DNA from: Mariprofundus sp. KV
GTDB taxonomy: Bacteria > Pseudomonadota > Zetaproteobacteria > Mariprofundales > Mariprofundaceae
DNA length: 64,000 nucleotides
Reading direction: 5' to 3'
Assembly: GCF_013387475.1 (NCBI RefSeq)
Contig: NZ_VWNB01000002.1
Span: forward strand, 124,001-188,000
Made by a program: the position numbers and the translations under genes. Under the pieces are notes generated by a model. That model was not told the DNA's origin, searched no databases, and was given only the letters and a program-made list of their open reading frames with translations. Below are positions 12,292-23,283 of this stretch, piece after piece. Numbering within the stretch: the first letter of the stretch is position 1; every line of letters starts with the position of its first letter.

Positions 12292-14052
12292 ATGGATCAG
12301 AAAAATTTCTTTTACCTTCATTGTGTCCTGCGTCTGGCCATCATCATTCTTGTTGCTGAGATATTGGCCATGCTGTTGTTTGATATTACAGGCATCACAG
12401 CATCGCTATCGCAACTGGCCGAGGCGGTGCTTGATGGCGTTCTTCTTGTTGTACTATCTGCCTACCCTCTCTACCTGTTTGTATATAAACCTATCCTGAA
12501 AAGCTTCAAGAGAGATCAGCAGCAGATCGAGATGCTTGCCGAGGCTCTGCAGGGAGCTGGTGAGAGCGTGATCATCACCCGCCCGAATGGAGAGATCATC
12601 TATGTCAATCAGGCCTTTTCAGATGTCACCGGTTATTCACAACAAGAGGCGATCGGCAACAATCCCAATATGCTGCAATCGGGCAAACAGGATCGCCACT
12701 TCTATGAACGTATGTGGGCATCGATCAACAACAAAGGGCAGTGGAAGGGCGAACTCTGGAACAGGCGCAAAAATGGTGAACTCTATCCCGAAGCTCTCGA
12801 CGTCCGCTCGATCCCCGGAGAAGATGGCAGCACCAAGTTCCTTGTTGGTGTTTTCTCTGATCTGACTGAACAGAAACGGGTGGAAAATGCTCTTTTACAG
12901 ACCCAGAAACTGGAGGCGGTAGGCACGCTCGTAGGTGGCGTTGCCCACAACTTTAACAACCTGCTGGCAGCCATTTCCGGGAAAGCCTACGTGGCTCAGG
13001 TCAAGGCAAAAAAAGCCAGTGCTCCTGAGGCTGTGATTGAGAACCTTGACGATATTCAAACCCTCTCATTTGATGCCTCACATCTGGTTAAACAGCTTCT
13101 CGCTTTTGCTCGCGAATCACAACACGACAAAGAAAAGGTCTCTCTGACAAGGGCAGTTCGCGAAGCTGTCACCACCGCGCAGATCGGCATCCCGGAGGAT
13201 GTCGAGGTCAAACTTGACCTCTCCAGCGAACCGATGACCATTTGGGCCGATCAGACCCACATCAAACAGGCCATCATCAATCTCATCAACAATGCACGTG
13301 ATGCAGTAAAAAATTGCCCGACCAAAGCCATTCATGTCCGTCTCTATCCAACAGCTTCAGAAAATTGTGGAAATAGCAATGCCTGTCACATCCATTGTAA
13401 AAATGTCGCAACACTGGAAATCAAGGATACTGGCACAGGCATCAACTCCTCCGATCTCGATAAAATCTTTGAACCCTTCTTCACCACCAAGGAGGTGGGT
13501 CAGGGAACAGGCCTGGGCCTCTCTACCGCACACGGTATCATCACCTCGCACAACGGCTCCATTCATGTCAGTAGCACCTTCTCAAGGGGAACCTCTTTTA
13601 AGATTTGCCTGCCACTGGTAGAGAGCAACAAGACAGAGCAATCACCCCCCCCAATCAAACCTGTCCCACTTCGACATTCAGGCACCATTCTTGTTGCTGA
13701 CGATGCTATGGAGGTGCGTAAAACTGTTGCATCGGTACTGGCGAGCTTTGGCCACAATGTCATCCAGGCCAACGATGGCATTGATGCCATTGAGAAGTTC
13801 TATGCCCACCAGCATGAGATATCACTGGTCATCAGTGATATCGTTATGCCCCGCATGGATGGCGTGGACAGTGTGCTTGAGATGCGTAAAAGCTATCCCG
13901 AACTGCCGGTAATCTTCATGACAGGCTACGACGCTCCCAAAGAGAAGACCCGGAAGGTTCTTGATAATGAAACCTCCATGCTGCTGAATAAACCGTTCAA
14001 GACTGATGAACTCAGTAAACTCGTGAACAAACTGATCAACAAAAATGGATAA
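12292..14052 (+). CDS. Hybrid sensor histidine kinase (PAS-HisKA-HATPase-REC)
   Basis: Membrane-bound two-component sensor of about 586 aa. Two hydrophobic segments at the N-terminus are followed by a PAS domain (~80-200, [24 protein letters not shown]), a HisKA domain with phosphoacceptor H219 in GGVAHNFNN, and an ATPase domain with N-box [18 protein letters not shown] and [12 protein letters not shown]-terminal receiver has D516 in [11 protein letters not shown] and the conserved LLNKPF. ATG 12292 follows CGGAG at the right distance. The H-box and linked receiver match the family in which the receiver tunes the kinase. No response regulator with an output domain lies nearby, so the target is unknown. 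Confidence 0.92.
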   Translation: MDQKNFFYLHCVLRLAIIILVAEILAMLLFDITGITASLSQLAEAVLDGVLLVVLSAYPLYLFVYKPILKSFKRDQQQIEMLAEALQGAGESVIITRPNGEIIYVNQAFSDVTGYSQQEAIGNNPNMLQSGKQDRHFYERMWASINNKGQWKGELWNRRKNGELYPEALDVRSIPGEDGSTKFLVGVFSDLTEQKRVENALLQTQKLEAVGTLVGGVAHNFNNLLAAISGKAYVAQVKAKKASAPEAVIENLDDIQTLSFDASHLVKQLLAFARESQHDKEKVSLTRAVREAVTTAQIGIPEDVEVKLDLSSEPMTIWADQTHIKQAIINLINNARDAVKNCPTKAIHVRLYPTASENCGNSNACHIHCKNVATLEIKDTGTGINSSDLDKIFEPFFTTKEVGQGTGLGLSTAHGIITSHNGSIHVSSTFSRGTSFKICLPLVESNKTEQSPPPIKPVPLRHSGTILVADDAMEVRKTVASVLASFGHNVIQANDGIDAIEKFYAHQHEISLVISDIVMPRMDGVDSVLEMRKSYPELPVIFMTGYDAPKEKTRKVLDNETSMLLNKPFKTDELSKLVNKLINKNG

Positions 14053-14154
14053 CATTTCAACGTCATAACAGCAGGACCATACAAGCACTAAAAGTGGCAT
14101 CAATCTTGATTACCCTTATAAGTTGAAACAGTATAAAACCTTCAGGAGAGACGT

Positions 14155-15060
14155 TTGGAATTTATCCAGTGCCCGTATTGTCAGAAGAAGTATGGCGTCA
14201 GCGACAAGCTGAGGCGCGCGACGGGCAAACGGATCAACTGCAAACACTGTCAGAAGACCTTTATCATCTTTATTCAGGAGAAGATAAGTCAGGCTCTTCA
14301 GCATAAGATCGATGAGCAGCAGCACGCCAAAGAGACACAGCAAAAGCAGCACGTTGAACCGGAGATCATAGAAAAATCGGCAGAGCCTCAAAAAGAGCCC
14401 GAGAGCGAACAGAAAAAACCAGCAACAGGCGGCAAAAAAAAGCGCCGAGTGACAAAAAAAAGTGCCAGGAAACCAATGAATATCCAGATGGTGATTCTGG
14501 TGATTCTGGGAACCCTGCTCATCGCAGGAGCATCAGGCGTTTACCTCTACTTCTATAATCATGAGCTTTTTGAACGTTTGGCAGAACAACCCCGAGCAGA
14601 ACCCGAATCAGACATCAAGCCGTTCGACCCGTTCGACAGACAGGAGAAACCAGACTCTGCAGCAGCGCCTCAAACCCCTCCTGCCGGAAGCGAAACAGAG
14701 CAACCGCAAACCAGCGCGCCTGCTGCTGCAAGCGTTGATGAGAAAACCGAACCAGAAGAGATCACTGATGACCCGCTCAACCCGTCTCAGGTGTGCCGGG
14801 ACGCTGCGGCAGACTACTGGATCCGCACCAATATGATTGCCAATGCCACACTCACCAACGAAGCATATATAAAATTGTTAAATCAGGGCATCAGCCTGAC
14901 CGACGAGGTACGCACCCGCTGCAAGGAGCGTGCTCTGGTCGGTCGTCTGGCCGAATCAGCCAGATCAGAAGAGGTGCCGGAGTGGATCAAAAAGGAGATC
15001 ATCGCCCGCACATCCGCCAAACCGGATAAGCGTAGCAAACCATCAACGCCTGGCTTTTAA
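14155..15060 (+). CDS. Zinc-ribbon (MJ0042-type) single-span membrane protein
   Basis: The 301-residue protein starts with an MJ0042-type zinc finger: C6-P-Y-C9 and C29-K-H-C32, with the [17 protein letters not shown] spacing. A charged Gln/Lys-rich stretch leads to a transmembrane helix at ~105-127 ([23 protein letters not shown]), then a Pro/Glu-rich linker and a helical C-terminal domain with [13 protein letters not shown]. Start is TTG at 14155, chosen because AGGAGAG lies just upstream. It follows the histidine kinase and could share its transcript. Its stop overlaps the convergent sucD stop by four bases. Function unknown. Confidence 0.75.
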   Translation: MEFIQCPYCQKKYGVSDKLRRATGKRINCKHCQKTFIIFIQEKISQALQHKIDEQQHAKETQQKQHVEPEIIEKSAEPQKEPESEQKKPATGGKKKRRVTKKSARKPMNIQMVILVILGTLLIAGASGVYLYFYNHELFERLAEQPRAEPESDIKPFDPFDRQEKPDSAAAPQTPPAGSETEQPQTSAPAAASVDEKTEPEEITDDPLNPSQVCRDAAADYWIRTNMIANATLTNEAYIKLLNQGISLTDEVRTRCKERALVGRLAESARSEEVPEWIKKEIIARTSAKPDKRSKPSTPGF

Positions 15061-15926
15061 GAGAGCAGCTCCAGCATACGCTTGCCTAATAGTGTCGGAT
15101 TTCGTTCTACGGTAACTCCTGCAGCTTCAAGCGCTGCGAATTTCGCCTCCGCTGTCCCCTTGCCACCGGAGATAATGGCACCGGCATGGCCCATGCGTTT
15201 TCCCTTTGGTGCTGTTGCACCGGCAATAAATGCGACGACCGGTTTTGTAACAGCCTGACGAATATATTCAGCAGCATGCTCCTCGTCGGCGCCACCAATC
15301 TCGCCAATCAGCACAATGCCTTCAGTCTGCGCATCGGCTTCAAAAAGCTTTAAGGCATCGATGAAATCCATGCCGTGAATGGGATCACCACCCATGCCGA
15401 TACAGGTGGACTGACCTAAGCCTGTCTGGGTTAACTGATCAACCGCCTCATAGGTCAGCGTGCCGGAGCGGGAGATTACACCTACGCGACCCGGCAGGTG
15501 GATATGTCCCGGCATAATACCGATTTTCGCCTCACCCGGCGTGATGATGCCCGGACAGTTAGGACCAATCAGCACACAACTTTTATCGCTAAGGCCCTCT
15601 TTCACCTTCAGCATATCGAGCACGGGAATTCCTTCTGTAATGCAGGCAATCAACTTTATACCAGCATCAGCAGCCTCGAGAATTGCATCGGCAGCAAAAC
15701 GGGGCGGCACAAAAATGACAGAGGCCTCTGCCCCCTCCTGCACGACCGCATCGGCTACTGTATTAAATACCGGACGCTCAAGATGCGTCTGACCACCTTT
15801 ACCCGGAGTCACTCCTCCGACAAAGCAGGTGCCGTACGCAATCATGGCACTGGAGTGGAATGTGCCCTGTTTGCCGGTATAACCCTGACAGATTACACGT
15901 GTGTTTTTATCTAGCAGTACCGACAT
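15057..15926 (-). CDS. sucD: Succinyl-CoA synthetase, alpha subunit
   Basis: With SucC, interconverts succinyl-CoA and succinate with substrate-level nucleotide phosphorylation. The 289-residue sequence shows the CoA-binding Rossmann region ([15 protein letters not shown]), [20 protein letters not shown], and the phosphorylated active-site His in GHAGA at residue 247. Its ATG overlaps the sucC stop (TAATG). It is the last gene of a mdh-sucC-sucD operon, and its 3' end overlaps the convergent zinc-ribbon gene by four bases. Confidence 0.97.
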   Translation of the reverse strand: MSVLLDKNTRVICQGYTGKQGTFHSSAMIAYGTCFVGGVTPGKGGQTHLERPVFNTVADAVVQEGAEASVIFVPPRFAADAILEAADAGIKLIACITEGIPVLDMLKVKEGLSDKSCVLIGPNCPGIITPGEAKIGIMPGHIHLPGRVGVISRSGTLTYEAVDQLTQTGLGQSTCIGMGGDPIHGMDFIDALKLFEADAQTEGIVLIGEIGGADEEHAAEYIRQAVTKPVVAFIAGATAPKGKRMGHAGAIISGGKGTAEAKFAALEAAGVTVERNPTLLGKRMLELLS

Positions 15927-17089
15927 TATTCTCCCCTTGCAGCAGCAACTGCATATTCAGCGGCCTGATCAAGATCTGCTGCCCAACGCACATCCAGCCC
16001 GGCATCTTTGACCAGTCTGCGCCCCTCTTCTTCATTGGTTCCCACCAGTCGCATCACCACCGGCACACGCATCGGATGGGTTTTAATCGCTTCAAGCAAG
16101 CCGTTGGCAATCACATCACAGCGCACGATGCCACCGAAAATATTCACCAGAACCGCTTTAACATGGTCATCACTGAACAGGAGCTTGAATGCCTCGCATA
16201 CCGAATCAACCGTCACACCACCACCGACATCAAGGAAGTTGGCAGGCTTGTCTCCCTTAAGCTGGATGATATCCATCGTCGCCATTGCCAGCCCTGCTCC
16301 GTTGACCATGCAGCCGATACGACCGTCCAGTGCGATATAGTTCAGTCCGAATTGCGACGCCTCAACTTCACGTGGATCCTCTTCATCCAGATCACGCAGC
16401 GCTACCAGCTCAGGATGGCGGTAGAGCGCATTGCTATCGGCAACAAACTTGGCATCGAGTGCCACCAGATTACCATCAGCAGTCAGGATCAGAGGGTTGA
16501 GTTCCAGCATGGAGCCATCTTTCTGGCAGAAGGCACGGTGCAGTTTTGTGAGCAGATCGGCACAGGCTGAAATCTGCGACCCCTGCAGTCCGAGGAATGC
16601 AGCTATGGTAGTGCATTCATACGCAGAGGGCTGATCCCCTGCAACCGACAAGGTGAGAATCTTTTCAGGTGATGATGCAGCCACCTCTTCGATCTCCATG
16701 CCACCGGCAGGACTGACCACAAAGGCAACCTTCTCTGTTTCACGATCAACCAGCAGGCTCAGATAAAATTCAGAGGCGATGTTCAACCCCTCCTCCACAT
16801 ACAAACGCTTCACCTCTTTACCCGCTTCACCAGTCTGCTTGGTCACCAGCACAGAACCCAGCAGCGCTTCCGCCGCACTCCTCACCTCACCCTTTGACCA
16901 GCAGAGACGAACACCACCGGCTTTGCCACGCCCACCGGCATGGATCTGAGCTTTTACGACCCAGATAGCTCCACCCAGCTCATCGGTAGCTGCCACGGCC
17001 TCATCAACAGTGAGCGCCAGCCTTCCACGCGGAACCGGTAGCGCAAATTCACTGAGCATGGCTTTGGCCTGATATTCATGAATATTCAA
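15926..17089 (-). CDS. sucC: Succinyl-CoA synthetase, beta subunit
   Basis: ATP-grasp subunit (387 aa) that binds nucleotide and works with SucD. Diagnostic segments are the start [61 protein letters not shown] and the C-terminal [13 protein letters not shown] and [15 protein letters not shown]. It overlaps sucD by one base and lies 86 bp after mdh. Sequence alone does not settle ADP versus GDP preference. Confidence 0.97.
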   Translation of the reverse strand: MNIHEYQAKAMLSEFALPVPRGRLALTVDEAVAATDELGGAIWVVKAQIHAGGRGKAGGVRLCWSKGEVRSAAEALLGSVLVTKQTGEAGKEVKRLYVEEGLNIASEFYLSLLVDRETEKVAFVVSPAGGMEIEEVAASSPEKILTLSVAGDQPSAYECTTIAAFLGLQGSQISACADLLTKLHRAFCQKDGSMLELNPLILTADGNLVALDAKFVADSNALYRHPELVALRDLDEEDPREVEASQFGLNYIALDGRIGCMVNGAGLAMATMDIIQLKGDKPANFLDVGGGVTVDSVCEAFKLLFSDDHVKAVLVNIFGGIVRCDVIANGLLEAIKTHPMRVPVVMRLVGTNEEEGRRLVKDAGLDVRWAADLDQAAEYAVAAARGE

Positions 17090-17175
17090 AGGAGTCTCCC
17101 TGACTAGCGTAAACAGCAGCTGATAGGTCGCAAATCAGCTACAGAGGCAAATGATGATGGGCAATCAACAAATCT

Positions 17176-18171
<996 letters not shown>

Positions 18172-18363
18172 TTACGATCTGTTGCCGCTTCCGACTCTAG
18201 CAAACAGATATCTTCATGACAGTGAAAAGGAAGTCCACTGTTATAAAGCCCTGATAAAGCATGGCTTGCACTGCATGACAGGTAACGTAACATCCAGCGC
18301 CTGAAGAAATTTGCTGATGTGACAACATAGTGATGCACGGCATGAAGGATGTAGAGAAACGAT

Positions 18364-18771
18364 ATGAGCAATGTAAAAGCATTTCCCGGCACATTTCCAC
18401 TGCACGAAGATCGCAACTTTCTGGCTGAAAGCGAATGGGTTATTTTCAAGCTGCTCTGCAGGCCTGTCGACTCTTTTGCAGAGGATGATCCTGAAGCACT
18501 CTCTGTTGCTACAGGTAATCAGGTAACCCCTACCCGTTGTGACGAGTTGATCCGCATTGTTCGCATCAACCAGCTAGCCGGCATCGGCTCATGGATCTCC
18601 CGTATTTTTGCTGAAGCGGGGCTGAATGATTCCGACATCAGAGAGCTACCGGCTGAGGAGATCACCGATCGCGTCAATGCCAAAGCCGGATACAGAATCT
18701 GCAATGAGGCCACCACACGCGCCCTAGCACTGCTGCAGCTGCAATGGAAAGGCGCAGAAGCCAATGGATAA
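18364..18771 (+). CDS. Small protein of unknown function, HhH-like segment
   Basis: I do not recognise this 135-residue protein. It is soluble and slightly acidic. RIVRINQLAGIGSWISRIFAEAGLNDSDIREL in the middle resembles a helix-hairpin-helix element (LAGIGSWISR) of the kind seen in DUF4332-like proteins, but this is a weak match. It lies 12 bp upstream of the hldD-like gene and is likely cotranscribed with it and bamE. Confidence 0.5.
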   Translation: MSNVKAFPGTFPLHEDRNFLAESEWVIFKLLCRPVDSFAEDDPEALSVATGNQVTPTRCDELIRIVRINQLAGIGSWISRIFAEAGLNDSDIRELPAEEITDRVNAKAGYRICNEATTRALALLQLQWKGAEANG

Positions 18772-18783
18772 CGGACGAATAGC

Positions 18784-19743
18784 ATGAGTGAACGAATTCT
18801 GGTCACCGGTGGAGCCGGTTATATTGGATCAAACATTACCGCAGCACTGTTGAAGCGACCTGCCACCGATGTCGTTGTTGTTGATGACTTCTCATCCGGT
18901 GACTGGCGCAATCTGATCCATGTCGACTGTGAAGTGCGCGCTACCGACTGTGATGATCCGTTTCTGCTTGAAGAGATTGCCGATGGTGGCTTTTCCGCCA
19001 TCTATCATCAGGCTGCGATTACCGACACAACCGTGATGGATCAGAGACTGATGGTCGAGGTCAACACCAATGCCTTCGCCTCTATTCTTGAAGCCAGCAG
19101 CATCTCCGGCACACGTGTCACCTACGCCTCTTCAGCCGGAACCTACGGCAACTCACCAGCTCCCAACCGCATAGGTTTCGGTGAAGATCCTGAAAATATT
19201 TACGGCTTCTCCAAACTGGCGATGGATCGCATTGCCTACCGCTGGCATGACCGCCATCCGGCCCCCATTATCGGCTTGCGTTATTTCAACGTCTTCGGTC
19301 CGGGAGAGACCCATAAGAATGAGCGTGATGGCAACAAAACCGCCTCGATGATTCTACAGCTTTATGAGCAGGTAAAAGCCAACAAACAGGTTCGCCTGTT
19401 CAAATTCGGTGAACAGAAACGCGATTTTGTTTATATCCGTGATGTGGTTTCGGCCAACCTTGCAGCCCTTGATGCACCGCGTTCGGGTGTATGCAATGTT
19501 GGATCCGGAGAGGCGCGCAGCTTTAATGATATTGTCTCTAATCTCTCTGAACTGCTCAACAAAAATCTGGAAGTCGAATATTTTGATAATCCATTTTCAT
19601 TCTACCAGGAACATACCGAAGCAGATCTCAGTGAGTCAGAACTTCTGCTCAACTGGAAGCCGGAGTGGACGCTGGAAAAAGGTATGAAAGACTATATTTC
19701 ACTTCTTGAAAATGGCCATCGCGGCCCTGCGGAGACAGCATGA
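18784..19743 (+). CDS. hldD: ADP-L-glycero-D-manno-heptose-6-epimerase-like
   Basis: Extended SDR of 319 residues with the NAD site GGAGYIGSN at ~9-17 and the catalytic YGFSK near residue 140. The segments GLRYFNVFGPGETHKN, LYEQVKANKQVRLFKFGEQKRDFVYIRDVV and FYQEHTEADLS are those of HldD, which makes the heptose donor for LPS inner core. Its 3' end overlaps the start of bamE by four bases. It is slightly diverged from E. coli HldD; no other heptose gene is in the window, so the assignment is by motif. Confidence 0.78.
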   Translation: MSERILVTGGAGYIGSNITAALLKRPATDVVVVDDFSSGDWRNLIHVDCEVRATDCDDPFLLEEIADGGFSAIYHQAAITDTTVMDQRLMVEVNTNAFASILEASSISGTRVTYASSAGTYGNSPAPNRIGFGEDPENIYGFSKLAMDRIAYRWHDRHPAPIIGLRYFNVFGPGETHKNERDGNKTASMILQLYEQVKANKQVRLFKFGEQKRDFVYIRDVVSANLAALDAPRSGVCNVGSGEARSFNDIVSNLSELLNKNLEVEYFDNPFSFYQEHTEADLSESELLLNWKPEWTLEKGMKDYISLLENGHRGPAETA

Positions 19744-20060
19744 TTAAACACCTCATTTTACCCTTTTCCATGATCGCCATGCTGCTTGGCGGCTGTGTGT
19801 ATGAACCGATCCATCAGGGCAATCGCCTGAAAATCGGTAAAATCATGCAGATTCAGGAGGGTGATACCAAATTCAGTGTTGAACAGGCACTGGGAACACC
19901 TGCACTGGACCATGTTTTGCAGGCCAATCGCGTTGTCTATTTTGAACAGTATGAAGATGAAGAGAGTGGCGACATGATTAAACGAGGCGTTGAAATCACC
20001 TATGACGATGCACTGCGCGTCAAAACGATTCATCGATTCGGGTTTGAAAACGAGGAGTAA
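19740..20060 (+). CDS. bamE: Outer-membrane assembly lipoprotein BamE
   Basis: The 106-residue lipoprotein has a signal peptide ending in the lipobox LGGC (Cys at ~19), followed by VYEPIHQGNRLKIGKIMQIQEGDTKFSVEQALGTPAL, the SmpA/OmlA domain pattern of BamE. BamE is a small subunit of the outer-membrane beta-barrel assembly machine. A BamB homologue occurs at 37027-38208. It overlaps the hldD-like gene by four bases. No terminator is visible in the following 192-bp intergenic region. Confidence 0.87.
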   Translation: MIKHLILPFSMIAMLLGGCVYEPIHQGNRLKIGKIMQIQEGDTKFSVEQALGTPALDHVLQANRVVYFEQYEDEESGDMIKRGVEITYDDALRVKTIHRFGFENEE

Positions 20061-20190
20061 CGCATGACCGTTTGAACTGAGGGTCTACCCGGCCTCTCAA
20101 TCATTCCGGCGCTCTGTGCGAACTTATTTATTGGGCATATTAAACTGCTCTATCCTGCCACATCGTCACATATAACTTTTTGCAGTTTTA

Positions 20191-20219
20191 TTGACACGTC
20201 ATATAGCTGCGCGTAAATT
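20191..20219 (+). promoter_or_regulatory. Sigma-70-type promoter before the first Roadblock gene
   Basis: TTGACA at 20191-20196, a 17-base spacer, then TAAATT at 20214-20219 (4 of 6 consensus). It lies about 34 bases before the proposed start at 20253. Confidence 0.6.
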
Positions 20220-20252
20220 CAGGTCAAATTGCATTATTTTACAGGGGTATAG

Positions 20253-20636
20253 ATCATTTCTCTTCATACTGAGCTTGAACAGCTTCGCCAGAGCAAGAAA
20301 CTTATTTTCATCACAGTAGCCAATGATGAAGGGTTGGTCATGGCTGAAAGCGGTGACTGCCCGGAAGAGGAGTTTGCCGCCTACTCATCAGCCATGATGG
20401 AACTGGCACAGAAGGTTGCGCAATCAGGCAACCTTGGCGAGCAGATCTGTAGCGCGCTGGTACTGAAAAGCGGCCGCATGCTGGTCATGCATGAAGCCAT
20501 CATCGATGATCACTCCATTTACTTATCGATTTTGTGTAGCAGAGTTCCCGCTGGCATGCAGAGTCTGATTAAGGATATTGTTAACTGCGTTGCCAAAACC
20601 CTGTTGGGGAATCGTTATCAGGAGCCTAACCGTTGA
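20253..20636 (+). CDS. Roadblock/LC7-domain protein 1 (AUC start proposed)
   Basis: Roadblock/LC7 proteins are small dimers that bind or regulate small GTPases such as MglA. The 127-residue product aligns with the Roadblock protein at 30232: ELEQLRQ...NDEGLVMAESGD...EEFAAYSSAMMELAQ and RMLVMHEA. The first ATG/GTG/TTG-type codon in frame is TTG 20334, which would delete the first helix and strand. An in-frame TAG at 20250 limits the start to ATC 20253, ATT 20256 or a later codon. AGGGG lies five bases before 20253, and AGGGGTATAG is shared with the leader of the Roadblock gene at 23284. A non-canonical AUC or AUU start is therefore inferred. The 3' end overlaps the next gene (TTGA). Confidence 0.75.
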   Translation: MISLHTELEQLRQSKKLIFITVANDEGLVMAESGDCPEEEFAAYSSAMMELAQKVAQSGNLGEQICSALVLKSGRMLVMHEAIIDDHSIYLSILCSRVPAGMQSLIKDIVNCVAKTLLGNRYQEPNR

Positions 20637-21115
20637 GTAATTATAAAGAAGCCTGCCGTCGTGAGCTTGAACAACTGGTTGAGCGGGAATATCACCTTGA
20701 TGCAGCACTGCTCTGCAGCTCTGACGGCCTTCCTGTTGCATATGCAGCATCACGCGACATTGAGGCAGATGCACTCTCTGCAATGTGCTCATCCATGCTC
20801 TCGCTCGGTGATGCGCTTGCCATTCAAGGCGATGATGATGGCTGCATTCAGGTGGTTACCCAGTCCAAGAATCAGACTGTGGCACTGATTCATGCCGGCA
20901 GTGATATGCTGCTGGCCCTCATCGGTGCCCGAGACCTTAAACTCGGCATGCTGCTCGGACATGCCCGCAAAGAGGTTGATATCATTCTTGAACTGATCAA
21001 CAAGCAGCAGCACGAAGAGAAGGTTCAGGAGCAGCAGAAAGCCCCTGAAGAGAGAAAACCGGCGATGCTGGAAGAGCTGGTCAAACGCGTGATGCAAGAA
21101 GCACAAAACAGATAA
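20633..21115 (+). CDS. Roadblock/LC7-domain protein 2
   Basis: This 160-residue protein carries a Roadblock domain in residues ~5-118 (REYHLDAALLCSSDGLPVAYAA, VTQSKNQTVALIHAGSDMLLALIGARD), followed by a charged Gln/Glu-rich tail of ~40 residues that probably forms a coiled coil. TTG 20633 overlaps the stop of the previous Roadblock gene, so translation is coupled. The charged tail is unusual for the family and may mediate a separate contact. Confidence 0.82.
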   Translation: MSNYKEACRRELEQLVEREYHLDAALLCSSDGLPVAYAASRDIEADALSAMCSSMLSLGDALAIQGDDDGCIQVVTQSKNQTVALIHAGSDMLLALIGARDLKLGMLLGHARKEVDIILELINKQQHEEKVQEQQKAPEERKPAMLEELVKRVMQEAQNR

Positions 21116-21127
21116 CAGGAAGTTACG

Positions 21128-21532
21128 ATGGATATGAATCAGACCCTTGAAAAACTGGTAGGTGAACTTGATGGTGCGCTTGCTGCAGCTGTAGTCGACC
21201 TCAATAACGGGCTGTTACTTGGTGCCCATCACAACGTCCCCTACTTTACACAGTCCTATGTTGATGCTGTTGGCGCTGCCGCTGTGGATATGTTCAGAGG
21301 CAAAACCATCACTGCCGTTGAAGCGATGATGGCAGCCCAGCGCGGCGAAGAGCTTAAATACCATATCAAAGAGATTCAAACGACGACTGACGGCACCTAC
21401 CATTTTATGGCGGTCGTACCGGAGAAACCGGACTACCTTCTCATTCTGGTGACCCGCACCACGATCAATCTCGGCTCCGGCTGGATGGCAACACGCGCAG
21501 CACTTGCTGAAGTTGCCCCCAAATGTCCTTAA
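21128..21532 (+). CDS. Roadblock/LC7-domain protein 3
   Basis: The 134-residue protein has the alpha-beta-beta-alpha-beta plan of the Roadblock fold: VGELDGALAAAVVDLNNGLLLGAHHN, then TYHFMAVVPEKPDYLLILVTRTTINLG. It is more diverged than its neighbours. It lies 12 bp after Roadblock gene 2 and is presumably in the same transcript. It converges on the kinase/phosphoesterase fusion gene at 21576. Confidence 0.78.
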   Translation: MDMNQTLEKLVGELDGALAAAVVDLNNGLLLGAHHNVPYFTQSYVDAVGAAAVDMFRGKTITAVEAMMAAQRGEELKYHIKEIQTTTDGTYHFMAVVPEKPDYLLILVTRTTINLGSGWMATRAALAEVAPKCP

Positions 21533-21575
21533 GCAAACACTGATTATTGCTACACTATAACCGACCTGTACCCGG

Positions 21576-23099
21576 TTAGCGTCCTGCCCTGAGGCGCTGC
21601 ACAATACGCTCAGGGAAGTTGCTCTTCTGCATGTCTGAGGCCACCTTTTCGATATCATAGGCAACGGTAAATAGCTCAATCCTCTTACTGTCAGGGTAAA
21701 AGATTGCGGCTTCAGCCCCCACCTGACCATCCCTTGGCTGCCCCACAGATCCGGGACAGATCAGGGATGCCGAAAACGGCTTGAGATTGATCTCTGCTGC
21801 GCAGATAAACGGCATCACCACCCGCCCCTGCATGGCATAGACACCCTGAATATGAGAGTGGCCGTGCAGGCAGATCGAAATGGATTTCTCCCTGAGAAAC
21901 TCGAGGTTTTTCTCAGCCGTCATATTATAGACGTAACCATTAAAAAAACTCTTGTCGATGGGTGAACCATGCACGGCTAACCAGTCACTCATAAGGTGAC
22001 GCACCGGCAGTGCTGCCAGCCACCCCTTCTCCTCATCATCCAGCTGCTCAATGGTCCAGTCCAGCGTCCACTGCGCGCTGCGACTGGCTGCCACTTTGAC
22101 ATCACCATGATGGGCCACATAGTGATCATGGTTGCCACGAATACAGAACAGTCCCCTCTCTCTGGCCAGACGAATACATTCAGCAGGTTGAGGCCCGTAA
22201 CCTACGATATCTCCCAGGTGCATAATCTGATGAATGCCCCTCTCGTCAAACAACCTCAGAACACGCTCAAAGGCCGGCAGATTAGCGTGAATATCGGCAA
22301 TCAAACCAATAGGCTCATCACTATGCTTCAGCACCACCGCAGCACTTTTAACCATGGCACAGGACTCAACGGATCGAAGCTCAGAGATCAATGCTTTTTT
22401 ATGTGGCTCAAAATGACCGACAAACTGATCAGTGAGCCCCTCATAGACCATATCGTCAGCCGAAGATGAATAGGTCCGCAACATCGGTTTAAGCATTTGA
22501 CCAAGCAGTTGCCACTGCCTCTCATCCATACCCATTGCCGATGACTTCCTTAACCAGTTTGCCAGCATCGCAGAGAAAGATGAAAAACTGTCCCAGGGGT
22601 AGATATCATCATCCAGGTAGTAGAGCTGATCATCAGCCAGCGCAAAATTGGAGAGCCCTTCATCCAGTCGCTTCTCGCTCTGAGCCGCAAAGCGGCAGTA
22701 GATAGCCAGCAGCTCGCTTAACAAGCCTAACCGCTGCTGCTCGGGCAAGGATGAAAAATCGAGTGCGTGCAGCGGCTGCATACGGGGAGTGACATTACCC
22801 ACTACCCATCCCCGCTCCTGAATCACAAACCAGCAGCGCTGAGGGTGATAAATTGCGTAAGAGCTCTCTTTATCAATCTGCAGGGCACACCACTTGTGAG
22901 CCACCTCTTCAGTAGAGAAGTTACGGCGCGCATCAATTTTTAATACCCATGATGAATCGACATGGAGTTGTGTCGAAGGTTTACCGGTAAAATCACCGCC
23001 ATGAGACATATTCAGCGGCGGCACCTTAAGCAGGGAGGATATCTCCTCAGCAGTAACACGGGCATGGCCGCTGAGCGCACCAATGATAGATACTGTCAT
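21576..23099 (-). CDS. Kinase-like domain fused to a metallophosphoesterase
   Basis: A 507-residue two-domain protein. Residues ~30-210 resemble a protein-kinase-like fold: WVLKIDA with a candidate Lys (K54), and D146-E-G-L-S-N151-F followed by L-D163-DD, which resembles the catalytic DxxxxN and the metal-binding Asp of small-molecule kinases. Residues ~262-490 are a calcineurin-type phosphoesterase: GLIADIH (D269, H271), HLGDIVGYG (D297), GNHDH (N323, H324), LHGHSH (H412, H414). The phosphoesterase half resembles YfcE/ApaH-like enzymes and looks active. It is on the opposite strand from the surrounding Roadblock genes. Substrates are unknown. Confidence 0.75.
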   Translation of the reverse strand: MTVSIIGALSGHARVTAEEISSLLKVPPLNMSHGGDFTGKPSTQLHVDSSWVLKIDARRNFSTEEVAHKWCALQIDKESSYAIYHPQRCWFVIQERGWVVGNVTPRMQPLHALDFSSLPEQQRLGLLSELLAIYCRFAAQSEKRLDEGLSNFALADDQLYYLDDDIYPWDSFSSFSAMLANWLRKSSAMGMDERQWQLLGQMLKPMLRTYSSSADDMVYEGLTDQFVGHFEPHKKALISELRSVESCAMVKSAAVVLKHSDEPIGLIADIHANLPAFERVLRLFDERGIHQIMHLGDIVGYGPQPAECIRLARERGLFCIRGNHDHYVAHHGDVKVAASRSAQWTLDWTIEQLDDEEKGWLAALPVRHLMSDWLAVHGSPIDKSFFNGYVYNMTAEKNLEFLREKSISICLHGHSHIQGVYAMQGRVVMPFICAAEINLKPFSASLICPGSVGQPRDGQVGAEAAIFYPDSKRIELFTVAYDIEKVASDMQKSNFPERIVQRLRAGR

Positions 23100-23210
23100 A
23101 TTCCTCCCCTTAAACCGGACTATAGATCAATACTCACCATGAATATATGCCGATAATCAATGATGATATACCATTGTATTCCATGTACCGTTGCACTCCT
23201 GAGGAAGAAG

Positions 23211-23248
23211 TTCCATGTTTTTTTATGGAATCCTTAACGAAATTAAGG
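23211..23248 (+). repeat. Two adjacent hairpins upstream of Roadblock gene 4
   Basis: TTCCAT (23211-23216) pairs with ATGGAA (23225-23230), and CCTTAA (23232-23237) with TTAAGG (23243-23248). Both are perfect 6-bp stems. They lie ~36 bp before the GTG start and could be operator-like or RNA structure. Confidence 0.5.
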
Positions 23249-23283
23249 TTAAATGTCGCTGCTGAATATGGGAGGGGGTATAG

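Noticed and set aside
15860-16570. 236-codon plus-strand frame across sucC/sucD
   Set aside because: Antisense to both subunits of succinyl-CoA synthetase, no motif.
21558-21578. TAACCG/CGGTTA stem between Roadblock gene 3 and the fusion gene
   Set aside because: Only 6 bp with no T-tract; too weak to call a terminator.
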